Part shown: piece by piece, positions 1 through 5,423 of the stretch
Numbering within the stretch: position 1 is the first letter of the stretch
Layout: every line of letters starts with the position of its first letter
Assembly: GCA_913053815.1 (NCBI GenBank)
Contig: CAJXGK010000157.1
Coordinates: 1 to 5,448, forward strand
Length of the DNA stretch: 5,448 bases
Origin: an uncultured Rhodanobacteraceae bacterium
GTDB taxonomy: Bacteria > Pseudomonadota > Gammaproteobacteria > Xanthomonadales > Rhodanobacteraceae
Direction of reading: 5' to 3'
Translations under genes and position numbers: made by a program
Notes under the pieces: model-generated
What the model was told of the DNA's origin: nothing
Databases searched by the model: none
What the model saw: only the letters and a program-made list of their open reading frames with translations

Positions 1-1
1 T

Positions 2-316
2 TTGATCTCCCGCCAGGTCTATGACAATGCCTCGGCTACTGAACGGACGACTGCCGCCGCCGTGCAGCAGGCTACTGCCCAACTTGAAGCGGCTAAGCTG
101 AATCTTTCCTACGCCACAGTACGCGCGCCGATTGCCGGCCGTGCCGGCCTTGCCAAGGTCACCGTAGGGGCCTTGGTTAGTGCAGCGACGGCGACACCGA
201 TGACCTACGTTCTTAACGGCCGCCAGTATGTTGTGATCAATGCCGGTGGGCACCACATGTTCAATCGCGGCTATGGTGACTATCTGTATGCTTTTGCCCT
301 GCCAATTGACCGGTAA
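2..316 (+). CDS. RND efflux periplasmic adaptor, N-terminal half, 5'-partial, fused to a glucose dehydrogenase tail
   Basis: This frame is open from the window edge, so the true start lies upstream; the first codon seen (TTG) is only the edge. Residues 1-36 (SRQVYDNA, then the Ala/Gln-rich QQATAQLEAAKLNL) match the second helix of an AcrA/MexA-type alpha-hairpin. Residues 37-60 (YATVRAPIAGRAG, then VTVGALVS) are the second half of the lipoyl domain. In this family the next segment reads roughly ATVQQLDPIYVDVTQ and opens the beta-barrel, but here it is absent. From about residue 64 the protein reads ATPMTYVLNGRQYVVINAGG and ends ALPIDR-stop, which is the C-terminus of a PQQ-dependent glucose dehydrogenase. 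The product as encoded therefore lacks the barrel and membrane-proximal domains and is probably not a working adaptor alone. The adaptor family assignment is firm. The rearrangement is read directly from the sequence, but whether the product is made or used is unknown. Confidence 0.8.
   Translation: MISRQVYDNASATERTTAAAVQQATAQLEAAKLNLSYATVRAPIAGRAGLAKVTVGALVSAATATPMTYVLNGRQYVVINAGGHHMFNRGYGDYLYAFALPIDR
188..316 (+). other. Displaced 3' end of a PQQ-dependent glucose dehydrogenase gene
   Basis: Translated in the adaptor frame, this stretch gives TATPMTYVLNGRQYVVINAG, then GHHMFNRGYGDYLYAFALPIDR and a stop. From memory, the end of E. coli Gcd reads ATPMTYEVNGKQYVVISAGG, then GHGSFGTKMGDYIVAYALPDDVK, so order, spacing and the position of the stop all agree. 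This is the final blade of the quinoprotein beta-propeller. Only about 42 residues of a protein that usually has about 800 are present, so it carries no active site. The left junction with adaptor sequence lies between about 180 and 193. The right end of the foreign DNA is less sure: it runs past the stop and probably as far as 380-390, taking in the leader-like stretch that follows. I see no insertion sequence ends at either junction. Confidence 0.75.
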
Positions 317-322
317 ACGCCG

Positions 323-832
323 TTGAAAAAAGGCTTGCTCATGGTCGCCCTGCTGGCAGTTTTGACGCTGGTGGTCACTACCGATCCCGGTGGTAAGCCA
401 CGGGTACAGATCGTCCTGCCGAATGGCCACCTCTACACCCAGGCCGGCCGGCTGGATTTCACTGATATGGCTGTCAACCCGCAGACTGGCACAGTCCAGT
501 TGCGGGCCATCATAGCCAATCCCAAACACCAACTTTTACCGGGCCTTTTTGTCACCATACGCTTGAATATGGGCTCGTATAGTAAGGTCTACCAAGTTCC
601 GCAGGCGGCTGTGTTGCGTAACCAGCAGGGGCCCTATTTGTTCATATTGGGGGTCGGCAACAAGGTCGCCATGCGGCGCATAAAATTGGGGGTCATGGAG
701 GGTTCCGACTGGATCGTCACGCGGGGTCTGCACAACGGCGAGCGCGTCATCATCGACGGGGTGCAGAAAGTGCGTCCGGGTAAGGTTGCCCGGGTCACTG
801 CGGCTCCCCCCACGCCTGCTACGCGCCGTTAA
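323..832 (+). CDS. RND efflux periplasmic adaptor, C-terminal half, with a new hydrophobic N-terminus
   Basis: From about residue 23 (GGKPRVQIVLPNG) this is the beta-barrel and membrane-proximal part of an AcrA/MexA-type adaptor. It carries GRLDFTDMAVNPQTGTVQLRA, the family hallmark NPKHQLLPGLFVTIRL (66-81), and VPQAAVLRNQQGPYLF followed by GLHNGERVIIDGVQKVRPG. It has the same reading frame as the N-terminal half upstream and is separated from it only by the TAA at 314-316. Residues 1-20 (MKKGLLMVALLAVLTLVVTT) are not adaptor sequence but resemble a signal peptide or signal anchor: two lysines, then about 17 hydrophobic residues, with no clear AXA cleavage site. The start is uncertain. TTG 323 keeps the lysines and lies 6 bases after the preceding stop, while ATG 341 has the better ribosome binding site. 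The stop lies 13 bases before the pump gene, so both belong to one operon. It could be a pseudogene remnant or a separately made, membrane-anchored half-adaptor. Confidence 0.75.
   Translation: MKKGLLMVALLAVLTLVVTTDPGGKPRVQIVLPNGHLYTQAGRLDFTDMAVNPQTGTVQLRAIIANPKHQLLPGLFVTIRLNMGSYSKVYQVPQAAVLRNQQGPYLFILGVGNKVAMRRIKLGVMEGSDWIVTRGLHNGERVIIDGVQKVRPGKVARVTAAPPTPATRR
328..333 (+). promoter_or_regulatory. Possible ribosome binding site for an internal start at ATG 341
   Basis: AAAAGG lies 7 bases before ATG 341, a normal spacing. The competing TTG at 323 has only a weak GGTAAA some distance upstream. If used, the ATG start gives a 163-residue product beginning MVALLAVLTLVV, which loses the two lysines of the leader. 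The site lies within the segment foreign to the adaptor gene, so it may be the start signal of whatever gene followed the glucose dehydrogenase in the donor. This is inference from spacing and sequence only. Confidence 0.4.
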
Positions 833-838
833 AGGGAA
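833..838 (+). promoter_or_regulatory. Ribosome binding site of the RND pump gene
   Basis: AGGGAA begins directly after the adaptor stop codon (830-832) and sits 7 bases before ATG 846. It decides the pump start: the frame is open back to ATG 786, but that start would overlap the adaptor and add 20 residues (MPGSLRLPPRLL...) not found in the family. The protein starting at 846 begins MPRFFIDRPIFAWV, the canonical N-terminus of AcrB/MexB-type pumps. Confidence 0.8.
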
Positions 839-845
839 CCCGACA

Positions 846-3800
846 ATGCCTCGTTTTTTTATAGACCGGCCCATTTTTGCCTGGGTGATCGCTATCTTCA
901 TCTCGCTGGCCGGTACCATCGCAATCTTCCACCTGCCTATTGAGGCTTATCCCAATATCGCCCCCCCCAGCGTGGTAGTAAGTGCCAGGTACCCGGGTGC
1001 CAACGCCAAAGTCGTGCAAGACACCGTCACCTCAGTGATTGAGCAGCAGCTTACCGGCCTGAACGGAATGATGTATTTCAGTTCCAGTTCCAGTTCCAAC
1101 GGTTCGGCCAACATTTCTATCACTTTCCAACCCGGTACCAATGTTGATATCGCTGCTGTGCAGGTACAGAACCGGGTAGCTATTGTTGAACCGCGTCTGC
1201 CTGCCGCAGTACGCAGCAACGGCGTGACGGTATCTAAAGGTGGAACAGGCTTTCTGATGGTCGTTGCCTTGCTTTCAGATAACCCTAATATCGGCGCCAA
1301 TCGGCTTAATAATATCGCGGCCTCCCAGGTCATTGATGCCCTAGGCCGGATCAATGGTGTGGGAGGGATGAGACAACTCGGTTCGCCGTATGCCATGCGT
1401 ATCTGGCTGAATCCGCGCCAACTACAAGGTTACGGTCTAACCGCCAGCGACGTGCTCAATGCGGTCCGCGCCCAAAATATTCAAACTGCGGCGGGGTCGC
1501 TGGGTGCCGCCCCTACCGTTCCGGGGCAGACCCTTGAAGTAACTGTTAGCGGAGAAAGCCGTTTCAAAACCCCCCAGCAATTCGGCAACATTCTGCTACG
1601 AACCAATCCTGACGGCTCTACAGTACGCCTGAAAAATGTGGCCAGAATTGAACTTGGCCCTCAAAATTATGCTTTCGTGGCGCGCTACGCGGGGCAAGCT
1701 ATGGCTGGCATTGTCATTCAACCGTTACCGGGTGCCAACGCCCTGAACGTGGCCAAGGCCGTGCGCGCCCGCATGAGCCAACTGCAGTCGGCGTTCCCTA
1801 AAGGTGTATCTTGGTTTGTTCCCTATGACGCCACCAGCTACATCAGGATCTCCATCCACGATGTGCTAAGAACTCTGCTCGAAGCGTTGGGTTTGGTCAT
1901 TTTGGTGATTTACCTGTTCCTGCAGAATTGGCGCGCCACCCTGATCCCATCCCTGGTTGTACCGGTGGCCCTGCTGGGTACCTTCGCCGGTTTCTACATC
2001 GCCGGATTCTCGATCAATATTCTTACCCTGTTTGGCATGGTGTTGGCCATCGGGCTAGTGGTGGACGATGCCATTGTCGTCGTCGAAAACGTCGAGCGGC
2101 ATATTAGCGAGGAAGGGATGCCGCCCCGTGAGGCGACCATCGTTGCCATGCAGCAGATTACCGGGGCCATCATTGCCATCCCCCTGGTACTGGCTGCCGT
2201 ATTTATCCCCGCTTCGCTGATGGGCGGTAGTGTGGGGGTCATCTATCGACAATTCGCGCTGACTATCGTCATCGCCATACTAATTTCGGCCTTGATGGCT
2301 CTGAGTTTCACTCCGGCGCTGTGCGCCAGCATCCTCAAACCGGTACAGCGCGGGAATCGCCTGATGGGCTGGTTCAATCGCCTGTTTGAATGGATCCAGA
2401 AAAGCTATCTTAATCGCGTACGCCAGGCCGTTCGGCATACACCAAGATGGATGTTTCTGTTCGCACTGATTTTAATCGCTACCGCTTGGCTATTCACGCG
2501 TTTACCAACCAGCTTCCTACCCCAGGAAGATCAGGGTTATGCCTTCGCTGTAGTACAGCTGCCACCGGGGGCTACCCTGAACCGGACCCTACATATTCTC
2601 GGCAAAGTGCGCCACGTTCTCGACAAGAGTCCGGCTGTCAAGCGTGTCGTCAGCGTGGGGGGGTTCAGTTTTCTCGGTAGTGGTGAAAACGTTGGAATGG
2701 CCTTCATTCGCCTCAAACCTTGGAGTGAACGAACGCAACCCAACCAGCAGATCAGGGCCTTTCTGCGCTGGGCCAATAGCGCCATGTACGGGATTAAAGG
2801 TGCACGGATTTTCGTGGTCAACCTACCCGCGATCCGTGGCCTCGGTAATTTCAGCGGTTTCAATCTCGAACTTGAGGATCGTGCCGGACTCGGTTACGAC
2901 AAATTGATCAAGGCCCGCAACATCCTGCTGGCCAAAGCCGCGCAAAATCCGGTACTGCTGAGAGTACGACCTAACACTCTGCGGGATGCACCCCAGGTTA
3001 ACGTTAAGGTGAATCGGGTCAAGGCCGCTGCGATGGGGCTGGCAGTTGGAAATATCTACAACACCCTGCAATTGATGCTGGCCCCGATCTACGTCAACGA
3101 CTTCAACTACAAGGGTCGTGTGCTACGCGTACTACTTGAAGCGGATGCTCCCTATCGCATGAACCCCAAGTCATTCAGCGACTTCTACACTCGTAGCAAG
3201 CAAGGCAAGATGATACCGTTAAGCAGTGTAGTGCAATCCAAGTGGATTCTTGCACCGCCGGTGTTGAGCCATTACAACGGTTTGGGTTCTGTCAATATTG
3301 TGGGTAGCGCCGCCCCCGGCTACAGCTCCGGCCAGGCCATGGCGGCCATGCAGCAAATCGTCAGCCATGATCTGCCGCACGGCATCGGCTATGAATGGAC
3401 GGGACAGTCCTTGCAGGAAGTCCTTTCCGGACAGCAGGCACCGATCCTCTACAGCTTGTCACTGATCGTAGTATTCCTGGCTCTTGCGGCGCTATATGAG
3501 AGCTGGTCGATCCCCTTGGCGGTCATGCTGGTGGTACCCATTGGGGTATTTGGCTCGTTGCTGCTGACTTGGCTGCGTGGCCTTGAGGATGACATTTACT
3601 TCAAGATCGGACTGATTGCCATCATCGGCCTGTCAGCCAAAAACGCCATCCTGATCGTTGAGTTTGCCGTCGAACAGCAACTCAAACACGGTAAGGGACT
3701 TATCGCGGCTACTATCGAAGCGGCACGCTTGCGCTTGCGCCCGATCCTGATGACCTCGATAGCCTTCATTCTAGGCGTATTGCCACTGGCACTCTCCACC

Positions 3801-3983
3801 GGAGCCGGCGCCAACAGCCGCCACTCCATAGGCACCGGCGTCATCGGCGGCATGCTCGGCGCCACCCTGATCGGGGTACTGCTTATCCCGGTGTTCTACG
3901 TGGTGGTGCGCCGCCTCGCCGGCGATCGTAGTGACGGTACCGAGGAAGTCCCCGGTGAAGACCTGATTCAGCCGTTTGATTGA
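846..3983 (+). CDS. RND multidrug efflux pump, inner-membrane subunit (HAE1 family, AcrB/MexB-like)
   Basis: This is a proton-driven antiporter that takes drugs, solvents or other hydrophobic compounds from the periplasm and membrane and passes them to an outer-membrane channel. It has 1045 residues, the usual length for AcrB/MexB (about 1045-1050), and aligns end to end. The N-terminus MPRFFIDRPIFAWVIAIF is TM1. The first porter and docking loop follows, then TM2-6 from about residue 338, the second large loop from about 555, and TM8-12 from about 865. Proton-relay residues are all present: D407 and D408 in GLVVDDAIVVVENVER, K932 in GLSAKNAILIVEFA, R963 in RLRLRPILMTS and T970. The switch loop reads GFSFLGSGENVG (606-617). 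Of the AcrB binding-pocket phenylalanines, F136, F615, F617 and F628 are kept (here 136, 607, 609, 620), while F178 and F610 are L178 and V602. The gene is intact although the adaptor upstream is broken. The substrate cannot be read from sequence, so I give no gene symbol. Confidence 0.95.
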   Translation: MPRFFIDRPIFAWVIAIFISLAGTIAIFHLPIEAYPNIAPPSVVVSARYPGANAKVVQDTVTSVIEQQLTGLNGMMYFSSSSSSNGSANISITFQPGTNVDIAAVQVQNRVAIVEPRLPAAVRSNGVTVSKGGTGFLMVVALLSDNPNIGANRLNNIAASQVIDALGRINGVGGMRQLGSPYAMRIWLNPRQLQGYGLTASDVLNAVRAQNIQTAAGSLGAAPTVPGQTLEVTVSGESRFKTPQQFGNILLRTNPDGSTVRLKNVARIELGPQNYAFVARYAGQAMAGIVIQPLPGANALNVAKAVRARMSQLQSAFPKGVSWFVPYDATSYIRISIHDVLRTLLEALGLVILVIYLFLQNWRATLIPSLVVPVALLGTFAGFYIAGFSINILTLFGMVLAIGLVVDDAIVVVENVERHISEEGMPPREATIVAMQQITGAIIAIPLVLAAVFIPASLMGGSVGVIYRQFALTIVIAILISALMALSFTPALCASILKPVQRGNRLMGWFNRLFEWIQKSYLNRVRQAVRHTPRWMFLFALILIATAWLFTRLPTSFLPQEDQGYAFAVVQLPPGATLNRTLHILGKVRHVLDKSPAVKRVVSVGGFSFLGSGENVGMAFIRLKPWSERTQPNQQIRAFLRWANSAMYGIKGARIFVVNLPAIRGLGNFSGFNLELEDRAGLGYDKLIKARNILLAKAAQNPVLLRVRPNTLRDAPQVNVKVNRVKAAAMGLAVGNIYNTLQLMLAPIYVNDFNYKGRVLRVLLEADAPYRMNPKSFSDFYTRSKQGKMIPLSSVVQSKWILAPPVLSHYNGLGSVNIVGSAAPGYSSGQAMAAMQQIVSHDLPHGIGYEWTGQSLQEVLSGQQAPILYSLSLIVVFLALAALYESWSIPLAVMLVVPIGVFGSLLLTWLRGLEDDIYFKIGLIAIIGLSAKNAILIVEFAVEQQLKHGKGLIAATIEAARLRLRPILMTSIAFILGVLPLALSTGAGANSRHSIGTGVIGGMLGATLIGVLLIPVFYVVVRRLAGDRSDGTEEVPGEDLIQPFD
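1079..1096 (+). repeat. Three tandem CAGTTC hexamers coding a serine run
   Basis: CAGTTC is repeated exactly three times, followed by CA. It encodes most of the SSSSSS run (about residues 79-84) in the pump's first porter domain, where AcrB reads SSNSDSTG. Gain or loss of a unit would change the protein by two serines without a frameshift. It may be a small slippage site; no effect can be inferred. Confidence 0.5.
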
Positions 3984-4071
3984 GACCCCTAAGAGCCTGT
4001 CGGGCTTGGAGGGTCGTAGCGAGGCGGATGAAAAATCGAAGCCAGTTTTTTGATCTTTTGAGGCGAATAGT

Positions 4072-4130
4072 GGTTCTAATAAACAACCCCGCAGCAAGCT
4101 GGCGGGGTATTGTTGCCATCCCTTAGAACC
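4072..4130. terminator. Nested stem-loop, possible terminator of the efflux operon or of the opposite strand
   Basis: The outer arms are GGTTCTAA (4072-4079) and TTAGAACC (4123-4130), a perfect 8-bp inverted repeat. Inside them, CCCCGC (4087-4092) pairs with GCGGGG (4102-4107) around AGCAAGCTG, with CAA/TTG flanking pairs. On the + strand the hairpin is followed by TATTGTTG, a poor U-tract. On the - strand it is followed by TTGTTTATTAG, slightly better. It could stop readthrough from the pump gene 90-125 bases upstream, but the nested arms fit an element-borne structure equally well. The fold is seen in the sequence; the terminator role is inference. Confidence 0.4.
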
Positions 4131-4141
4131 GTGCCAATTTA

Positions 4142-4169
4142 CGCCGCAAGCGGCGGGGAATAGAACCCC
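4142..4169. repeat. Compact hairpins in the intergenic element
   Basis: CGCCGC (4142-4147) and GCGGCG (4150-4155) are perfect inverted arms around AA; a five-pair stem with a CAAG loop is the realistic fold. The next bases, GGGG (4155-4158) and CCCC (4166-4169), form an alternative stem sharing base 4155. The motif GCAAGC-GGCGGGG followed by AGAACC also occurs, slightly altered, in the hairpin just upstream. The two structures therefore look like diverged copies of one unit. Confidence 0.5.
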
Positions 4170-4250
4170 AAGGGATTTAACGATAAAGAGCGAAAAAATG
4201 AACCGATTTTCCACTGCTGCAGTAGATTCTCCCCAAGTCCGACAGGCTCC

Positions 4251-4283
4251 TGGACATGAACTCTGCGCTGTCGGCGATATAAG
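4251..4283 (+). promoter_or_regulatory. Weak candidate promoter for the EamA transporter gene
   Basis: TGGACA (4251-4256, five of six bases of the -35 consensus) begins two bases past the right inverted repeat. TATAAG (4278-4283, five of six of the -10 consensus) lies 8 bases before ATG 4292. The 21-base spacing is longer than ideal, or 19 if GATATA at 4276 is the -10. Initiation here would fall at or next to the start codon, giving a leaderless message, which would fit the missing ribosome binding site. This is pattern matching only. Confidence 0.25.
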
Positions 4284-4291
4284 CTTTCCTC

Positions 4292-5179
4292 ATGCCACCC
4301 ATGCTCAAGGCCCGCCTAGAAATCCACTTCAGCGTGCTGCTGTGGGGTTTCACCGCCATTCTTGGTGAATTGATCACCCTTAATGCCTTACCTCTGGTGT
4401 GGTGGCGAATGCTGCTGGTCGGCGCCACGTTGTTGTCGCTGCGTCGAGTACGTCGCACGCTGCGAGCAATGTCCCCACGCCTGCTGGCCGCCTATGCCGG
4501 AATCGGGATCATCGTGTCGCTGCACTGGCTGACCTTCTATAGTGCGGTCAAGCTGGCCAATGCTTCAGTTGCCGCCACCTGCATCGCGCTGGCGCCGGTG
4601 TTTCTGGCTTTTATCGAACCGGTGCTGGCACAGCGGCGCCTCGATATGCGTGAACTGGTGTTGGGTCTGGCCGTGATTCCGGGCGTAGCCCTGGTCGTCG
4701 ATGGAGTTCCATCCGGCATGCGCCTGGGGGTCGCGCTGGGTATCACCTCGGCGGTGCTGGTCGCCGTATTCGGCTCACTTAACAAACGTTTGGTCCAGCA
4801 TGCCGACCCCCTGGCCATCACCGGTCTCGAACTTGGCGCCGGCGCGATCTTCCTCGGCTTCCTGGCACCCTGGCTTCCTCACAGCGGTGCTGCCTTACCG
4901 CTGCCGGATCTGCACGATGCCCTATTACTTTTAATCCTGGCCTATGCCTGCACCATGCTGCCCTTCACCTTATCGCTGAATGCGTTGCGACACCTGAGCG
5001 CTTTCAGCGTACAGATGGTCATCAATCTTGAGCCGGTCTATGCAATAACGCTGGCGATACTGATTCTGCATGAGCAGCACCAGTTGGATGTGAAATTTTA
5101 TGCTGGAGTTGTGCTGATTCTGGGCGCGGTATTTGCCCAGCCACTGCTGTGGCGCTCCCACCAAGAGGCACGATCCTGA
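4292..5179 (+). CDS. EamA/DMT-superfamily membrane transporter
   Basis: This is an inner-membrane carrier of the drug/metabolite transporter superfamily (two EamA repeats). Members export amino acids, metabolites or drugs, and the substrate here is unknown. It has 295 residues, the usual length, with ten hydrophobic segments at about 12-30, 36-50, 64-85, 91-113, 120-137, 144-161, 172-192, 209-226, 238-259 and 267-285. The first half ends LVLGLAVIPGVALVV and the second VVLILGAVFAQPLL, the expected internal duplication. The matching FIEPVL (107-112) and NLEPVYA (245-251) in the fourth and ninth helices are typical EamA features. Arginine-rich RRVRRTLR (51-58) lies in a cytoplasmic loop. The start is uncertain: ATG 4292 and ATG 4301 are both in frame, neither has a clear Shine-Dalgarno sequence, and a stop at 4280-4282 excludes anything earlier. 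The mobile-like element separates it from the efflux operon, so it is probably its own unit. Confidence 0.9.
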   Translation: MPPMLKARLEIHFSVLLWGFTAILGELITLNALPLVWWRMLLVGATLLSLRRVRRTLRAMSPRLLAAYAGIGIIVSLHWLTFYSAVKLANASVAATCIALAPVFLAFIEPVLAQRRLDMRELVLGLAVIPGVALVVDGVPSGMRLGVALGITSAVLVAVFGSLNKRLVQHADPLAITGLELGAGAIFLGFLAPWLPHSGAALPLPDLHDALLLLILAYACTMLPFTLSLNALRHLSAFSVQMVINLEPVYAITLAILILHEQHQLDVKFYAGVVLILGAVFAQPLLWRSHQEARS

Positions 5180-5193
5180 GTCTGCCAGCGAGT

Positions 5194-5232
5194 CAAACAG
5201 ATGCCCACGCCGTGGGCATTCGTGATTGTTTG
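5194..5232 (+). terminator. Palindromic terminator-like hairpin after the EamA gene
   Basis: ATGCCCACG (5201-5209) and CGTGGGCAT (5211-5219) are perfect inverted arms separated by one base; a 6-bp stem with a 7-base loop is a realistic fold. CAAACA (5194-5199) and TGTTTG (5227-5232) form outer arms. The structure lies 15-53 bases after the transporter stop. The downstream T-run is broken (TCGTGATTGTTTG), so Rho-independent termination would be imperfect. It is nearly symmetric and could act on both strands. Confidence 0.5.
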
Positions 5233-5277
5233 CTCATTCCGTAATCGGCAGGCCATCTCGCAGCAACCATCGCACTA

Positions 5278-5345
5278 TGGATCCCGGGTCTACGCCCGGG
5301 ATGACGAGACTTTTTGTGGCTCCTGGGATGACGGAATTTTTCTGG
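5278..5345. repeat. Dispersed palindromic repeat with a degenerate tandem half-copy
   Basis: ATCCCGGG (5281-5288) and CCCGGGAT (5295-5302) form a perfect 8-bp stem around TCTACG, framed by TGG and GACG. This is the ATCCCGGG...CCCGGGATGAC type of intergenic palindrome common in proteobacteria. The right half is repeated about 27 bases later: GGGATGACG at 5298 and 5325, followed by GACTTTTTGTGG and GAATTTTTCTGG. The second half-copy lacks its left arm. No gene overlaps it; reading frames across it on the - strand are typical repeat artefacts. Confidence 0.65.
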
Positions 5346-5397
5346 TGACACCGCTCTGCGTCCCGGACCATGGATAAGCGCCGCTACCCTCTTTGTA

Positions 5398-5423
5398 GTC
5401 ATTCCCGTGCAGGCGGGAATCCA
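5398..5423. repeat. Dispersed palindromic repeat, inverted relative to the copy at 5278
   Basis: GTCATTCCCG, a TGCAGG loop and CGGGAATCCA form a 7-bp stem (5401-5407 with 5414-5420). The frame GTCAT...ATCCA is the reverse complement of the TGGAT...ATGAC frame of the repeat 120 bases upstream, so the two copies face each other. GTCATT at 5443-5448 probably begins a further copy cut by the window end. The rest of 5346-5397 shows no gene or recognisable site. Confidence 0.6.

Larger units (their letters stand above)
3993..4249. mobile_element. MITE-like structured intergenic element bounded by 17-bp inverted repeats
   Basis: The left end GAGCCTGTCGGGCTTGG (3993-4009) and the right end CCAAGTCCGACAGGCTC (4233-4249) are inverted copies with one mismatch. 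The roughly 257 bp between their outer edges encode no convincing protein but contain several ordered stem-loops: a nested one at 4072-4130, a compact one at 4142-4155, and GGGG/CCCC at 4155-4169. Termini plus structure without a transposase are typical of a non-autonomous element mobilised by a transposase elsewhere. The pattern also resembles dispersed structured repeats I recall from other gammaproteobacterial intergenic regions, but I cannot confirm a family. No target-site duplication is clear: CTAA precedes the left end and CTGG follows the right. It begins 9 bases after the pump stop and ends 42 bases before the next gene, so it fills almost the whole gap. Confidence 0.6.

Noticed and set aside
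196..385. Direct repeat ACCGAT near both junctions of the foreign segment (196-201 and 380-385)
   Set aside because: A six-base match in two junction zones of this size is not far above chance, and the 184-base distance is not a multiple of three, so it does not explain the shared frame as a simple duplication or insertion.
786..845. Upstream ATG extension of the pump reading frame by 20 residues
   Set aside because: It overlaps the adaptor coding sequence, has no family counterpart, and ATG 846 has a well-placed AGGGAA.
3771..4214. 147-codon reading frame on the - strand across the pump end and the element
   Set aside because: Half is the antisense of the pump gene and the rest is translated hairpin sequence; there is no ribosome binding site or domain.
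3988..4254. Target-site duplication around the 257-bp element
   Set aside because: The flanks CTAA and CTGG share only two bases; no convincing duplication of any usual length was found.
4256..4282. Eight-codon upstream reading frame (MNSALSAI) ahead of the EamA gene
   Set aside because: It has no ribosome binding site, and no attenuation structure or codon run suggests a leader peptide.
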